A stretch of DNA of 64,000 nucleotides from Serinicoccus kebangsaanensis (GTDB lineage Bacteria; Actinomycetota; Actinomycetes; Actinomycetales; Dermatophilaceae), in assembly GCF_008919445.1 (NCBI RefSeq), contig NZ_VSLG01000009.1, positions 79,015-143,014 on the forward strand, in the 5' to 3' direction. The notes beneath the pieces were generated by a model that saw only the letters and a program-made list of their open reading frames with translations, did not search any database and was not told the origin of the DNA. The translations under genes and the position numbers were made by a program. Shown here one piece after another: positions 21,374-28,862 of the stretch (position 1 is the first letter of the stretch; each line of letters begins with the position of its first letter).

Positions 21374-21619
21374 GTGGCGAACCCCGCCCGCGACACCGAC
21401 GGTGTCGCTCGCAGCCAGGCTGGCCCCGGCCAGTCGGGGCGCCCGGCGACCTTCGTCGAGCAGGTCATGGCCGAGCTGCGCAAGGTCGTCCAGCCGACGC
21501 GCAACGAGCTCATCACCTACACGATCGTCGTCTTCGTCTTCGTGCTCGTGATGATGGCGTTCGTCTTCGGCCTGGACCAGCTGTTCCAGTGGCTGGTCGG
21601 CCTCGTCTTCGGGGCCTGA
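21374..21619 (+). CDS. secE: Preprotein translocase subunit SecE
   Basis: 81 residues with a single membrane segment (YTIVVFVFVLVMMAFVFGL) preceded by the amphipathic motif VEQVMAELRKVVQPTRNELI that clamps SecY. The N-terminal ~25 residues are hydrophilic and probably disordered. Start GTG 21374 is preceded by AGGAAGG. It is cotranscribed with tRNA-Trp upstream and nusG downstream. Confidence 0.95.
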   Translation: MANPARDTDGVARSQAGPGQSGRPATFVEQVMAELRKVVQPTRNELITYTIVVFVFVLVMMAFVFGLDQLFQWLVGLVFGA

Positions 21620-21680
21620 CCGCCAGTTTCGGCAGCGGCACCGACCCGGTGCTGCACACACGACATTGAGGAAGTAGGGC

Positions 21681-22496
21681 ATGTCCGAGCAGACCCCTGA
21701 CTACGACGAGGTCACGGCTGAGCAGTCCGTCGGCGCCGCCGACGTGGAGGCCGCCGAGCGGCACGACGGCGAGCCCGCTGCCGACCCCGCCGAGGAGGCC
21801 GTCTACGGCGAGGACGAGCAGGTGAGCACCGAGGACGCCCCGGCCGAGGAGGCCGAGGAGGCCGTCGACCCGCTGGAGGAGTTCACCTCCGTGCTGCGCG
21901 GCAAGTTCGGCGACTGGTTCGTCGTCCACTCCTACGCCGGCTACGAGAACCGGGTCAAGCACAACCTGGAGACCCGCATCACGAGCCTCAACATGGAGGA
22001 CTACATCTTCGAGGTGGAGGTCCCCATGGAAGAGGTGACCGAGATCAAGAACGGTCAGCGCAAGCAGGTCCGCCGGGTGCGGATGCCCGGCTACGTGCTG
22101 GTCCGGATGGAGCTCACCGACGAGTCCTGGGGTGCGGTGCGGCACACGCCGGGCGTGACCGGCTTCGTCGGCAACGCGCACCAGCCGGTGCCGCTGTCCA
22201 TCGACGAGGTCGTCTCGATGCTGGCGCCCGTCTTCGACACCCCCAGCCCGGCCGCCGCGGCCGCGTCCGGGGAGTCCTCGACCGATGGTGCCGACCTCGG
22301 CAGCGGTCGCCCTGCCCAGCCGCAGGTCGACTTCGAGGTCGGCGAGTCGGTGACCGTCATGGAGGGGCCGTTCGAGACCCTTCCCGCGACCATCTCCGAG
22401 ATCCTGCCCGAGAGCAACAAGCTCAAGGTCCTGGTCTCCATCTTCGGCCGCGAGACCCCTGTCGAGCTGGGCTTCAACCAGGTCGCCAAGCTGTAG
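21681..22496 (+). CDS. nusG: Transcription termination/antitermination factor NusG
   Basis: 271 residues. An acidic, Ala/Glu-rich N-terminal extension of about 65 residues precedes the NGN domain ([20 protein letters not shown] through [12 protein letters not shown]), a variable linker, and a C-terminal KOW domain ([19 protein letters not shown]). It binds the beta' clamp helices and couples RNA polymerase to the ribosome or Rho. The acidic extension is common in actinobacterial NusG and absent from E. coli NusG. Confidence 0.96.
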   Translation: MSEQTPDYDEVTAEQSVGAADVEAAERHDGEPAADPAEEAVYGEDEQVSTEDAPAEEAEEAVDPLEEFTSVLRGKFGDWFVVHSYAGYENRVKHNLETRITSLNMEDYIFEVEVPMEEVTEIKNGQRKQVRRVRMPGYVLVRMELTDESWGAVRHTPGVTGFVGNAHQPVPLSIDEVVSMLAPVFDTPSPAAAAASGESSTDGADLGSGRPAQPQVDFEVGESVTVMEGPFETLPATISEILPESNKLKVLVSIFGRETPVELGFNQVAKL

Positions 22497-22502
22497 GAAC
22501 CC

Positions 22503-22524
22503 GACCGGACCGCTCGGTCCGGTC
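22503..22524 (+). terminator. Hairpin between nusG and rplK
   Basis: GACCGGACC pairs perfectly with GGTCCGGTC around GCTC. There is no T-run, so it may be a weak terminator or a processing or stability element separating secE-nusG from rplK-rplA. Confidence 0.5.
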
Positions 22525-22601
22525 CGCCCACGCCGGGGCACCGTCCCGGCACTGCAACCGGGTCATCGCCCATGGCGTAGGCCCAGAACCAAGGAGAGCA
22601 C

Positions 22602-23030
22602 ATGCCCCCCAAGAAGAAGGTCGCAGGCTTCATCAAGCTGCAGATCCAGGCCGGCGCCGCCACCCCGGCCCCGCCCGTCGGCCCCGCCCTGGGTCAGCAC
22701 GGCGTCAACATCATGGAGTTCGTCAAGGCGTACAACGCCGCGACGGAGTCCCAGCGTGGCAATGTCATCCCGGTCGAGATCACGGTCTACGAGGACCGCT
22801 CGTTCACCTTCATCACCAAGACCCCGCCGGCCGCCGAGCTCATCAAGAAGGCCGCCGGCGTCGGCAAGGGTTCCGGCGAGCCGCACAAGACCAAGGTCGG
22901 CACGCTGACCGATGCGCAGCTCACCGAGATCGCCGAGATGAAGATGGCGGACCTGAACGCCCACGACCTCGACATGGCCAAGCGCATCATCGCGGGCACC
23001 GCCCGCTCGATGGGCATCACCACCGCCTGA
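22602..23030 (+). CDS. rplK: Ribosomal protein uL11
   Basis: 142 residues. Binds 23S rRNA at the GTPase-associated centre and is needed for RelA-type stringent sensing. Family motifs: [20 protein letters not shown] and [15 protein letters not shown] in the N-terminal domain, and [11 protein letters not shown] at the C-terminus. ATG 22602 has AAGGAG 6 nt upstream. It pairs with rplA in the conserved L11 operon. Confidence 0.98.
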   Translation: MPPKKKVAGFIKLQIQAGAATPAPPVGPALGQHGVNIMEFVKAYNAATESQRGNVIPVEITVYEDRSFTFITKTPPAAELIKKAAGVGKGSGEPHKTKVGTLTDAQLTEIAEMKMADLNAHDLDMAKRIIAGTARSMGITTA

Positions 23031-23034
23031 GACC

Positions 23035-23054
23035 TCCCGGCCCGCGGGCCGGGA
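23035..23054. repeat. 20-bp perfect palindrome between rplK and rplA
   Basis: TCCCGGCCCGCGGGCCGGGA reads the same on both strands and folds into a GC-rich hairpin just after rplK. Possibly an RNA processing or partial termination site; L1 autoregulation may act nearby. Confidence 0.6.
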
Positions 23055-23121
23055 CACCTGTGGCAGGGCCTGCGCTGGCCCGTCCGACCACAGCTCCACC
23101 ATCACCACCAAGGAGTGACAC

Positions 23122-23838
23122 ATGAAGCGCAGCAAGGCATACCGCGCCGCAGCGGAGAAGCTCACCGAGGGCTCGTTCTACACCCCTCGTGAGGCGATCC
23201 GTCTGGCCAAGGAGACGTCCACCACGAAGTACGACGCGACCATCGAGGTCGCCCTGCGGCTGGGCGTCGACCCGCGCAAGGCGGACCAGCTGGTCCGTGG
23301 CACGGTCAACCTGCCCGGCGGCACCGGCAAGACCGCCCGCGTCCTCGTCTTCGCCAACGGCGACAAGGCGCAGGCCGCCCTGGACGCCGGGGCCGACCAC
23401 GTCGGCTCGGACGACATGATCGAGAAGGTGTCCGGCGGATGGACCGACTTCGACGCTGTCGTCGCCACCCCGGACCTCATGGGCAAGGTCGGCCGGCTGG
23501 GCAAGGTGCTCGGCCCCCGTGGCCTGATGCCGAACCCCAAGACCGGCACCGTCACGATGGACACCGGCAAGGCCGTCTCGGACATCAAGGGCGGCAAGAT
23601 CGAGTTCCGGGTGGACAAGCACAGCAACCTCCACTTCATCATCGGCAAGGCGTCCTTCGACGAGGCGACCCTGGCGGCGAACTACGCGGCGGCGATCGAG
23701 GAGATCCTGCGGCTGAAGCCGGCCAGCTCCAAGGGCCGCTACGTCACCAAGGCCACGATGTCGACCACGATGGGTCCGGGCATCCCGATGGACCCGGCCC
23801 GTGTCGGCAGCGTCCTGGAGACCGCCACCGCCGAGTGA
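23122..23838 (+). CDS. rplA: Ribosomal protein uL1
   Basis: 238 residues. Forms the L1 stalk and in many bacteria represses its own operon. Seen: [32 protein letters not shown], and the C-terminal [20 protein letters not shown] 23122 is preceded by AAGGAG. A strong terminator follows. Between rplA and rplJ, adjacent in many bacteria, this genome has a gene cassette, an MFS gene and an unknown gene. Confidence 0.98.
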   Translation: MKRSKAYRAAAEKLTEGSFYTPREAIRLAKETSTTKYDATIEVALRLGVDPRKADQLVRGTVNLPGGTGKTARVLVFANGDKAQAALDAGADHVGSDDMIEKVSGGWTDFDAVVATPDLMGKVGRLGKVLGPRGLMPNPKTGTVTMDTGKAVSDIKGGKIEFRVDKHSNLHFIIGKASFDEATLAANYAAAIEEILRLKPASSKGRYVTKATMSTTMGPGIPMDPARVGSVLETATAE

Positions 23839-23855
23839 CCGGCCGCTGACGTCGC

Positions 23856-23891
23856 GACGCCCCCGGGGAGCCTCGGCTCTCCGGGGGCGTC
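23856..23891 (+). terminator. Terminator after rplA
   Basis: GACGCCCCCGGGGAGCC pairs with GGCTCTCCGGGGGCGTC over about 17 bp with one mismatch and a 2-nt loop, followed by GTCGTTCC. The right arm is also the beginning of the A repeat described separately. Confidence 0.85.
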
Positions 23892-23919
23892 GTCGTTCCA
23901 TCCGGCGTCGGCTCAGCCG
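23873..23919. repeat. Outer direct repeat A, left copy
   Basis: This stretch matches 25232-25276 in three exact blocks in the same order and orientation: TCGGCTCTCCGGGG, CGTCGTTCC and CGGCTCAGCCG, with short diverged gaps. It ends 20 bp before the left B repeat. Confidence 0.8.
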
Positions 23920-23939
23920 TCGTCCCCCCGGGGCCACCC

Positions 23940-24010
23940 GACCTGGGCAAGGTTGCGCACGGCAGGCGAGCCTCTCGACGGCGCATCAGGTGCACAACCT
24001 TGCCCAGGTC
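23940..24010. repeat. Inner palindromic repeat B, left copy (71 bp)
   Basis: The ends form an inverted repeat: GACCTGGGCAAGGTTG at the left and CAACCTTGCCCAGGTC at the right are perfect complements, extending to 21 bp with one mismatch. The whole 71 bp aligns without gaps to 25140-25210 at 55 of 71 positions in the same orientation. It lies about 100 bp before the start of the AbiEi-like gene. Confidence 0.9.
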
Positions 24011-24110
24011 GTGCTGCGGGACAGGAGGCGCACCCTCACGTCGGCCACCCGTCGGTCGAGGCTGTGGACAACCTCAGCGAGGCAGGACCCAGGAGAGCAA
24101 GACTCGGCCC

Positions 24111-25136
24111 ATGGACCAGGACGTCGTGGCGCTGCTCGAGGCCCAGGACGGCGCGGGGGCCGTCGGCCAGCTGCTCCGGGCGGGCTGTTCCCGACGGACC
24201 GTGGAGCGGCTGGTCCGCACCGAGGTGGTGGTGCGCGTCCGCCGGGACGCCGTGGTGCTGGCCAGCGCCCTGCGAGCCACCACCCGGTGGGAGCGACGTG
24301 CCCTGCGTGCCCGCGCCGTGGGGTTCAGCCTGGCCCACCCTCGGCACGGTGCACATCCTCGGGTCCACGCGTTGAGCCACCAGAGCTCGCTCGCCGCGTG
24401 GAGGCTCCCCTACGAGGGCGGGGGCGAGGACATCCACCTCTCGCGCCTGGACGGGCAGCGCGGTCGACGGGAGGGGGCCGTCTGGGTCCACGCGCCGGTG
24501 CCGCCGACCTGGGTCACCGAGCAGGACGGGCTGCTGGTGGTGCGCCCGGCCCTGGCCGCGCTGCAGGTCGCCGCGACGTCCGGGCCGGCGGCCGGGGTGG
24601 TCTGCCTGGACGGGGTGCTCCACGACGCGGCGCTCGCCGATGCCGCGGCAGCGGGTCAGGGCGCGGAGGTCGTCCGGCGCGCGATCGTGACGCGCGGGTC
24701 GGCGCAGGCGGCGGTCCAGCGCGACATCGACGATGCCCTGAGCAGGGGCTTCGGCCGCGGGCAGCCCTCCGTGGTCCAGGTCGTCGAGGCCGCAGACGCG
24801 CGGAGCGAGTCGGCGGGGGAGAGCCGGAGCAGGTGGCTCGTCCAGCTCCTCGGCCTGGGGCCGTGCACGCCGCAGTTCGCCGTGCGCGACGGTGACGTGC
24901 TCGTCGGGTATGCCGACCTCAAGCTCGACCGGTGGCCGGTGCTCCTGGAGTTCGACGGCTCCGGGAAGTACACAGGGCTGGACGACCTGCTGTCCGAGAA
25001 GGACCGTGAGGATCGACTGCGCGCGCTCGGCTACGAGGTCGTCCGCATCCGGTGGGCCGATCTGGCGCGCCCGCACCTGGTCCGTCAGCGCATCCTCGCC
25101 GCCATCGCCCGTGCGGAGGCGCGGCGGGCGGGGTGA
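24111..25136 (+). CDS. AbiEi-like N-terminal HTH plus DUF559/VSR-like C-terminal protein
   Basis: 341 residues. The N-terminal ~60 residues (LLEAQDGAGAVGQLLRAGCS, RRTVERLVRTEVVVRVRRDA) resemble the winged helix of type IV antitoxin AbiEi-like proteins. The middle is poorly conserved. The C-terminal ~90 residues look like the DUF559/very-short-patch-repair endonuclease fold: YADLKLDRWPVLLEFDGSGK followed by EKDREDRLRALGYEVVRIRW, giving an Asp, Glu-Phe-Asp and Lys/Glu-Arg series. No toxin gene partner is adjacent, so a conventional AbiE pair is unlikely. ATG 24111 is used; the open frame upstream enters the B repeat. Domain names are from memory of family patterns. Confidence 0.65.
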   Translation: MDQDVVALLEAQDGAGAVGQLLRAGCSRRTVERLVRTEVVVRVRRDAVVLASALRATTRWERRALRARAVGFSLAHPRHGAHPRVHALSHQSSLAAWRLPYEGGGEDIHLSRLDGQRGRREGAVWVHAPVPPTWVTEQDGLLVVRPALAALQVAATSGPAAGVVCLDGVLHDAALADAAAAGQGAEVVRRAIVTRGSAQAAVQRDIDDALSRGFGRGQPSVVQVVEAADARSESAGESRSRWLVQLLGLGPCTPQFAVRDGDVLVGYADLKLDRWPVLLEFDGSGKYTGLDDLLSEKDREDRLRALGYEVVRIRWADLARPHLVRQRILAAIARAEARRAG

Positions 25137-25139
25137 GGG

Positions 25140-25210
25140 CGCCTGGGCAGGGTTGTGCACCGCGTGCACGGCTCTCGACGACGTCTCCGGTGCATGACCT
25201 TGCCCAGGTC
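25140..25210. repeat. Inner palindromic repeat B, right copy (71 bp)
   Basis: The same length and orientation as the left copy. Its own ends, CCTGGGCAGGGTTGTGCACC and GGTGCATGACCTTGCCCAGG, pair with three mismatches. It begins 3 bp after the stop of the AbiEi-like gene and would also fold as a hairpin at the transcript's 3' end. The most conserved interior block between copies is CTCTCGACG. Confidence 0.9.
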
Positions 25211-25231
25211 GGTCGGGGGGTGGGCGGGTGG

Positions 25232-25276
25232 TCGGCTCTCCGGGGCGGCGTCGTTCCCCTGCTGACGGCTCAGCCG
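25232..25276. repeat. Outer direct repeat A, right copy
   Basis: Matches 23873-23919 in three exact blocks. Here the block CGGCTCAGCCG contains the stop codon of the leftward MFS gene (25270-25272), so if A is a target duplication the original target was the 3' end of that gene. Confidence 0.8.
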
Positions 25277-26586
25277 CGCGAGACCTCGGGGAGCCGCCGC
25301 GAGACCACGGCACCGAGCAGCCCCAGTGCCGCGAGGAAGAGCAGGGCAGCCACGGCCCCGAGCGTCGCCAGGGCGGCGCTCACGGCCCCGGTGAGCAGCA
25401 GCAGCACGCCCATCGCCGTGTTGGACACCGCCACGTAGCGGGTCCGCTCATCACCCTCCGCGACGTCGACGACATAGGTCTTGCGGGCCACCCGCACACC
25501 GACGTGGACCACGCTGATCAGCAGGTATGCCGTCACCAGGGACCACGTGAGCGCGGGGGAGCCCTCAGGCAGGGCGGCCACCGCGACGACGACCGCGAGC
25601 ACCACGGCCGAGGCCACCAGCGACCCCACGGACATGACCCGTCGGCTGGAGCGGTCGGCCCACCGACCGACGATCCGGCCACCGATGACCGAGGCGAGCC
25701 CCTGCGCGACGACGAAGGCGCCGAGCCCGGTGAGCAGGCCGGCCGCGCCGTCGCCGGATCCGCCCCGCGCCGCGAGCGTCACCAGGAACGGTGGTGACAG
25801 CGCCGAGACCAGCAGCAGCGCCCGGGCCAGGACGAAGGTCCGGAAGTCCCGGTCCTGGCGCAGCAGAGCGAGCGTCTCGGACCACCAGGGTCCGCGCTCG
25901 GGCGCCGGCGGCTGCGGACGCTCGGGCACCCCGGCGTAGACCACGGCCGCAAACCCCCACATCGTGGCCGCCCCGACCAGCAGCGCGGCCAGCACCGGTG
26001 GCCGGACGTCCGGTCCGTGCACCGCGAGCGCCAGGCCGATGCCGAGCGCAGCGACCCCGGAGACGGCCGTCGCCGCACCTGTCACCTGGCCGCGCTGTCC
26101 CTTGGGCAGCGTCCGCCCCTGCACGTCCTTGGCCGCCATCGAGCACAGGCAGCGGGCCAGCGCGAACGCCGCGAGGGCCAGCAGCACGACCACTCCCGCC
26201 AGGACTCCCTCGAGCAGGAGCGCAGCCGCCGCCAGCACGAGCGTCGCCACCCCCTGACCGAGCGCTCCAACGACCCATACCCGCGTGCGCCGCGGGTGCG
26301 CCATCACCCACGGGGTCAGGGCGGCCTGCGGCAGCATGGAGCCCGACTCGCGGATGGGCACCAGCAGGCCGACCAGGGCGACGGGGGTGCCGACCACGGA
26401 GAGCAGCCACGGCAGGACGGTCTTGGCATTGACGACCTGGTCCCCGATGCTCTGCAGCGCTCCCGCCGTGATCAGCCGGAGCCCGCCGGAGGCGACCCGC
26501 TCCGGGCCTCCCAGCTCCCGCTCGGCCGCGGCGTCCGGCTCCACGAGGCGGTGGTAGATGCGCTGCGGGGCAGGCTCGTCGGGCAT
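25270..26586 (-). CDS. Major facilitator superfamily transporter
   Basis: 438 residues with about 12 hydrophobic segments. It begins with a soluble ~50-residue N-terminus, then VLPWLLSVVGTPVALVGLLV and the MFS loop-2/3-like IRESGSMLPQAAL and HPRRTRVWVVGALGQG. GGRIVGRWADRSSRRVMSVG is the repeated motif A of the second half. Substrate unknown. ATG 26584-26586 is preferred over the longer open frame; GAGGAT lies 6 nt upstream on the reverse strand. It diverges from the unknown gene at 26618. Confidence 0.85.
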   Translation of the reverse strand: MPDEPAPQRIYHRLVEPDAAAERELGGPERVASGGLRLITAGALQSIGDQVVNAKTVLPWLLSVVGTPVALVGLLVPIRESGSMLPQAALTPWVMAHPRRTRVWVVGALGQGVATLVLAAAALLLEGVLAGVVVLLALAAFALARCLCSMAAKDVQGRTLPKGQRGQVTGAATAVSGVAALGIGLALAVHGPDVRPPVLAALLVGAATMWGFAAVVYAGVPERPQPPAPERGPWWSETLALLRQDRDFRTFVLARALLLVSALSPPFLVTLAARGGSGDGAAGLLTGLGAFVVAQGLASVIGGRIVGRWADRSSRRVMSVGSLVASAVVLAVVVAVAALPEGSPALTWSLVTAYLLISVVHVGVRVARKTYVVDVAEGDERTRYVAVSNTAMGVLLLLTGAVSAALATLGAVAALLFLAALGLLGAVVSRRLPEVSRG

Positions 26587-26617
26587 ACCCCCATCCTCGC
26601 CCCTAGGCTGCCGAGAC

Positions 26618-27076
26618 ATGCAGCCACCCGACGCGCGCCAGGACCAGCCTGCCCCCGAGCACCAGCCCCCGCCCGGGGTGGACGACGCGACCGTGCAGGC
26701 CCTGGGCAAGCTGAGCGAGGCGCTGGAGACGGTGGAGCACGCCCGGGGTCTGCTCTACGGCTTCCACCGCCTCACCGGGAGCGCCGACCTGGCCCTGGGC
26801 GAGGCGATCGACCAGCTGCACCGGGCCGGCCACGAGCAGCTCGCCGACCAGCTCCGCGAGGACCTGCTCGGGCGCAACGTGCTGCAGGGGAGGTGGACCT
26901 TCCAGCTCGTCGAGGAGTACGACGACGGCTACTGGAGCCGGTTCCGGACCTGGGAGGAACGGGCGCGGCAGCAGCTCGCGCAGGGGAGACGGCACCTGCA
27001 CGAGGCGCGGATGAAGGAGGAGGAGCGCACCGACGGCCGGCCCGGCCACGAGGCGCGACCGGACCAGGGGGCGTGA
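26618..27076 (+). CDS. Conserved-looking protein of unknown function
   Basis: 152 residues, soluble, no signal peptide. A Pro/Gln-rich N-terminus of about 20 residues is followed by predicted helices (ALGKLSEALETVEHARGLLY), the distinctive GRNVLQGRWTFQLVEEYDDG, YWSRFRTWEERARQQL and a charged tail. I do not recognise a domain. ATG 26618 lies 8 nt after TAGGCT (26604-26609), suggesting a leaderless mRNA. It is divergent from the MFS gene and precedes the rplJ promoter, whose -35 starts 3 bp after the stop. Confidence 0.7.
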   Translation: MQPPDARQDQPAPEHQPPPGVDDATVQALGKLSEALETVEHARGLLYGFHRLTGSADLALGEAIDQLHRAGHEQLADQLREDLLGRNVLQGRWTFQLVEEYDDGYWSRFRTWEERARQQLAQGRRHLHEARMKEEERTDGRPGHEARPDQGA

Positions 27077-27079
27077 GAT

Positions 27080-27109
27080 TTGGGTGACCTCCGGGGTATG
27101 CCGTAGCAT
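27080..27109 (+). promoter_or_regulatory. Promoter of rplJ-rplL with overlapping palindrome
   Basis: TTGGGT (27080-27085) and TAGCAT (27104-27109) are 18 bp apart. An inverted repeat GGGTATGCC (27094-27102) / GGCATACCC (27113-27121) straddles the -10, so it may be an operator or an initial-transcript hairpin. Confidence 0.6.
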
Positions 27110-27121
27110 CGGGGCATACCC

Positions 27122-27337
27122 AAGACCGCCGGTTGTCGGCGTGCCCGGGGTGCGCGAGCACCGCGGAGGCGTCGGCCGAAGGTTCCGACCATCGTCGGGG
27201 CGCCAGCGCAGGTGATCCGAGCCAGACCTGGTCGGCGTGAGTCGTCCCAGATCCTTCGAGCCCCGGTGCGCCTGCGCCGGGGCTCTCGTCGTGCCGGGCC
27301 CGGGGGTAGCCGGCACCACGACGTGAAGGAGGCCAGT
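27122..27337 (+). promoter_or_regulatory. Long 5' leader of rplJ (L10 leader)
   Basis: About 215 nt of non-coding leader. It contains a strong hairpin GAGCCCCGG (27258-27266) / CCGGGGCTC (27277-27285) and ends with AAGGAGG before the rplJ ATG. In other bacteria the L10-(L7/L12)4 complex binds such leaders to repress translation; that role here is inferred from position and length. Confidence 0.6.
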
Positions 27338-27982
27338 ATGGCGACGCCCGAGAAGGTTGCTGCCATCGCCGAGCTGACGGAGAAGTTCCGCAGCTCCGGT
27401 GGGGCCGTGCTGACGGAGTACCGCGGGCTGCGGGTGAGCCAGATCACCGAGCTGCGGTCCTCCATGCGCGAGCACGCCACCTACGCCGTGGTGAAGAACA
27501 CGCTGACCAGGCGTGCTGCTGCCGAGGCCGGCATCGACGGCCTCGACGAGCACCTGCAGGGCCCCACGGCCATCGCCTTCGTGACCGGTGACCCGGTCGA
27601 GGCGGCCAAGGGTCTGCGTGACTTCGCCAAGGCCAACCCGGCCCTGGTCATCAAGGGTGGGGTGCTCGACGGCAAGCCGTTGACCCCCGCCGAGATCACC
27701 AAGCTCGCGGACCTCGAGTCCCGCGAGGTCCTGCTGGCCAAGCTGGCGGGTGCCATGAAGGGCAACCTGTCCAAGGCCGCCGGCCTGTTCGCCGCTCCGC
27801 TGTCGTCGACCGCTCGGGTCGTCGAGGGGCTGCGGGCCAAGGTCGAGGAGCAGGGCGGTCCGCTCTCCGGGTCGACGTCGGCGGCTGCCGACGAGGCCCC
27901 GTCGGCCGACACCGCCGACACCCCCGCCGCGGCAGACGCCGAGGCGACCACCGACGTCGCCGAGGGTGGCGACGAGAGCTGA
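27338..27982 (+). CDS. rplJ: Ribosomal protein uL10
   Basis: 214 residues. Anchors the L7/L12 stalk on 23S rRNA. Family features: [34 protein letters not shown] and [11 protein letters not shown] in the rRNA-binding domain. The last ~40 residues are an Ala/Asp/Glu-rich extension beyond the usual ~175-residue length. ATG 27338 has AAGGAGG 8 nt upstream; upstream in-frame sequence is leader. Confidence 0.97.
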   Translation: MATPEKVAAIAELTEKFRSSGGAVLTEYRGLRVSQITELRSSMREHATYAVVKNTLTRRAAAEAGIDGLDEHLQGPTAIAFVTGDPVEAAKGLRDFAKANPALVIKGGVLDGKPLTPAEITKLADLESREVLLAKLAGAMKGNLSKAAGLFAAPLSSTARVVEGLRAKVEEQGGPLSGSTSAAADEAPSADTADTPAAADAEATTDVAEGGDES

Positions 27983-28060
27983 GCGTGGGGCCGCCCGGCC
28001 GCACGTCCCAGCGCATTCACCAACGCCACTCACGGCATACAACAGGAAGGAACGCCCATC

Positions 28061-28456
28061 ATGGCGAAGCTGAGCACCGAGGAGCTCCTTGACCAGTTCA
28101 AGGAGATGACCCTCATCGAGCTGTCCGAGTTCGTCAAGGCCTTCGAGGAGACCTTCGAGGTCACCGCGGCGGCCCCGGTCGCCGTCGCGGCCGCCGGAGC
28201 CCCCGCCGCCGGCGGCGGTGGCGAGGCCGGCGCGGCCGAGGAGCAGGACGAGTTCGACGTCGTCCTCGAGGCCGCCGGCGACAAGAAGATCCAGGTCATC
28301 AAGGAGGTCCGCGCGCTGACCTCCCTCGGCCTGAAGGAGGCCAAGGACCTGGTCGACGGTGCGCCGAAGCCGGTCCTGGAGAAGGTCGACAAGGAGGCCG
28401 CCGAGAAGGCCAAGGAGCAGCTCGAGGGCGCTGGCGCCACCGTCACGCTCAAGTGA
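28061..28456 (+). CDS. rplL: Ribosomal protein bL12 (L7/L12)
   Basis: 131 residues. N-terminal dimerisation helices ([20 protein letters not shown]), an Ala/Gly-rich hinge, and a C-terminal factor-binding domain ([38 protein letters not shown]). It recruits translational GTPases to the ribosome. Good AGGAAGGA site upstream. A series of hairpins follows before rpoB. Confidence 0.98.
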   Translation: MAKLSTEELLDQFKEMTLIELSEFVKAFEETFEVTAAAPVAVAAAGAPAAGGGGEAGAAEEQDEFDVVLEAAGDKKIQVIKEVRALTSLGLKEAKDLVDGAPKPVLEKVDKEAAEKAKEQLEGAGATVTLK

Positions 28457-28463
28457 GCCCGGC

Positions 28464-28490
28464 GGGATCCACGGGTATGCCGTGGGTCCC
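28464..28490 (+). terminator. First hairpin after rplL
   Basis: GGGATCCACGG pairs with CCGTGGGTCCC (one mismatch-like pair) around GTATG, 8 nt after the stop. First of three consecutive hairpins in the 406-bp rplL-rpoB gap. Confidence 0.65.
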
Positions 28491-28506
28491 GGCCGCTCCA
28501 CTCCGT

Positions 28507-28550
28507 CGCGGGCGGGGTCGCGCACCACTGGTGCGTCGGCCCCGCCCGCG
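28507..28550 (+). terminator. Second, strongest hairpin after rplL
   Basis: CGCGGGCGGGG pairs perfectly with CCCCGCCCGCG, and inside it CGCACC pairs with GGTGCG. This 44-nt stem should be very stable and is the likely main terminator of rplJL or an attenuator for rpoBC. Confidence 0.7.
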
Positions 28551-28556
28551 GTGCGT

Positions 28557-28576
28557 CTCGGGGAGTGCTCCCCGAG
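28557..28576 (+). terminator. Third hairpin after rplL
   Basis: CTCGGGGAG-TG-CTCCCCGAG, a 9-bp perfect inverted repeat, 6 nt after the previous hairpin. Confidence 0.5.
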
Positions 28577-28666
28577 GTGCCGTGACACGCGTGTGACGCG
28601 TGCGGTGCTTGACGAAAGGGGCGTCGAGGGCGCACCATCGATGCTGGACGAGCCTCGGCCGCCGAG

Positions 28667-28696
28667 TTGGACGATGGGGGCGGCGGCGTGTAGAGT
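28667..28696 (+). promoter_or_regulatory. Promoter of rpoB-rpoC
   Basis: TTGGAC (28667-28672), an 18-bp spacer, and TAGAGT (28691-28696) with an upstream GTG. The 20 bases from 28688 match the upstream rrn promoter near the window end at 17 positions. The leader to the rpoB start is about 160 nt and holds no gene. Confidence 0.7.
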
Positions 28697-28862
28697 AGTA
28701 CTTTGCGCTGCCCTACACCTGCCCTCGATCCCGCCGAAGAGATCGGTGCGTGCGCCGGCCGGTCCGCCGATGCGCCAGGCACCATCGCTTTGCGCTGCAT
28801 CCGCGAGCAGGACGGGCGACGCCTGACCGCCGCACACACTTAGGCCCGTGGAAGGACCATCC

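Larger units (their letters stand above)
23940..25210. mobile_element. Candidate inserted cassette: B - AbiEi/DUF559-like gene - B
   Basis: A 1271-bp unit with one gene is bracketed by two B palindromes in direct orientation. Outside it are two direct copies of A at nearly equal distance (20 and 21 bp), as a target duplication would give. It splits the rplA-rplJ region. No transposase or integrase is visible. Mobility is inference from the repeats; the alternative is that B is an operator that simply occurs on both sides. Confidence 0.4.

Noticed and set aside
24111..25136. A classical AbiE toxin-antitoxin pair
   Set aside because: There is no AbiEii nucleotidyltransferase gene on either side; the gene stands alone between the repeats.
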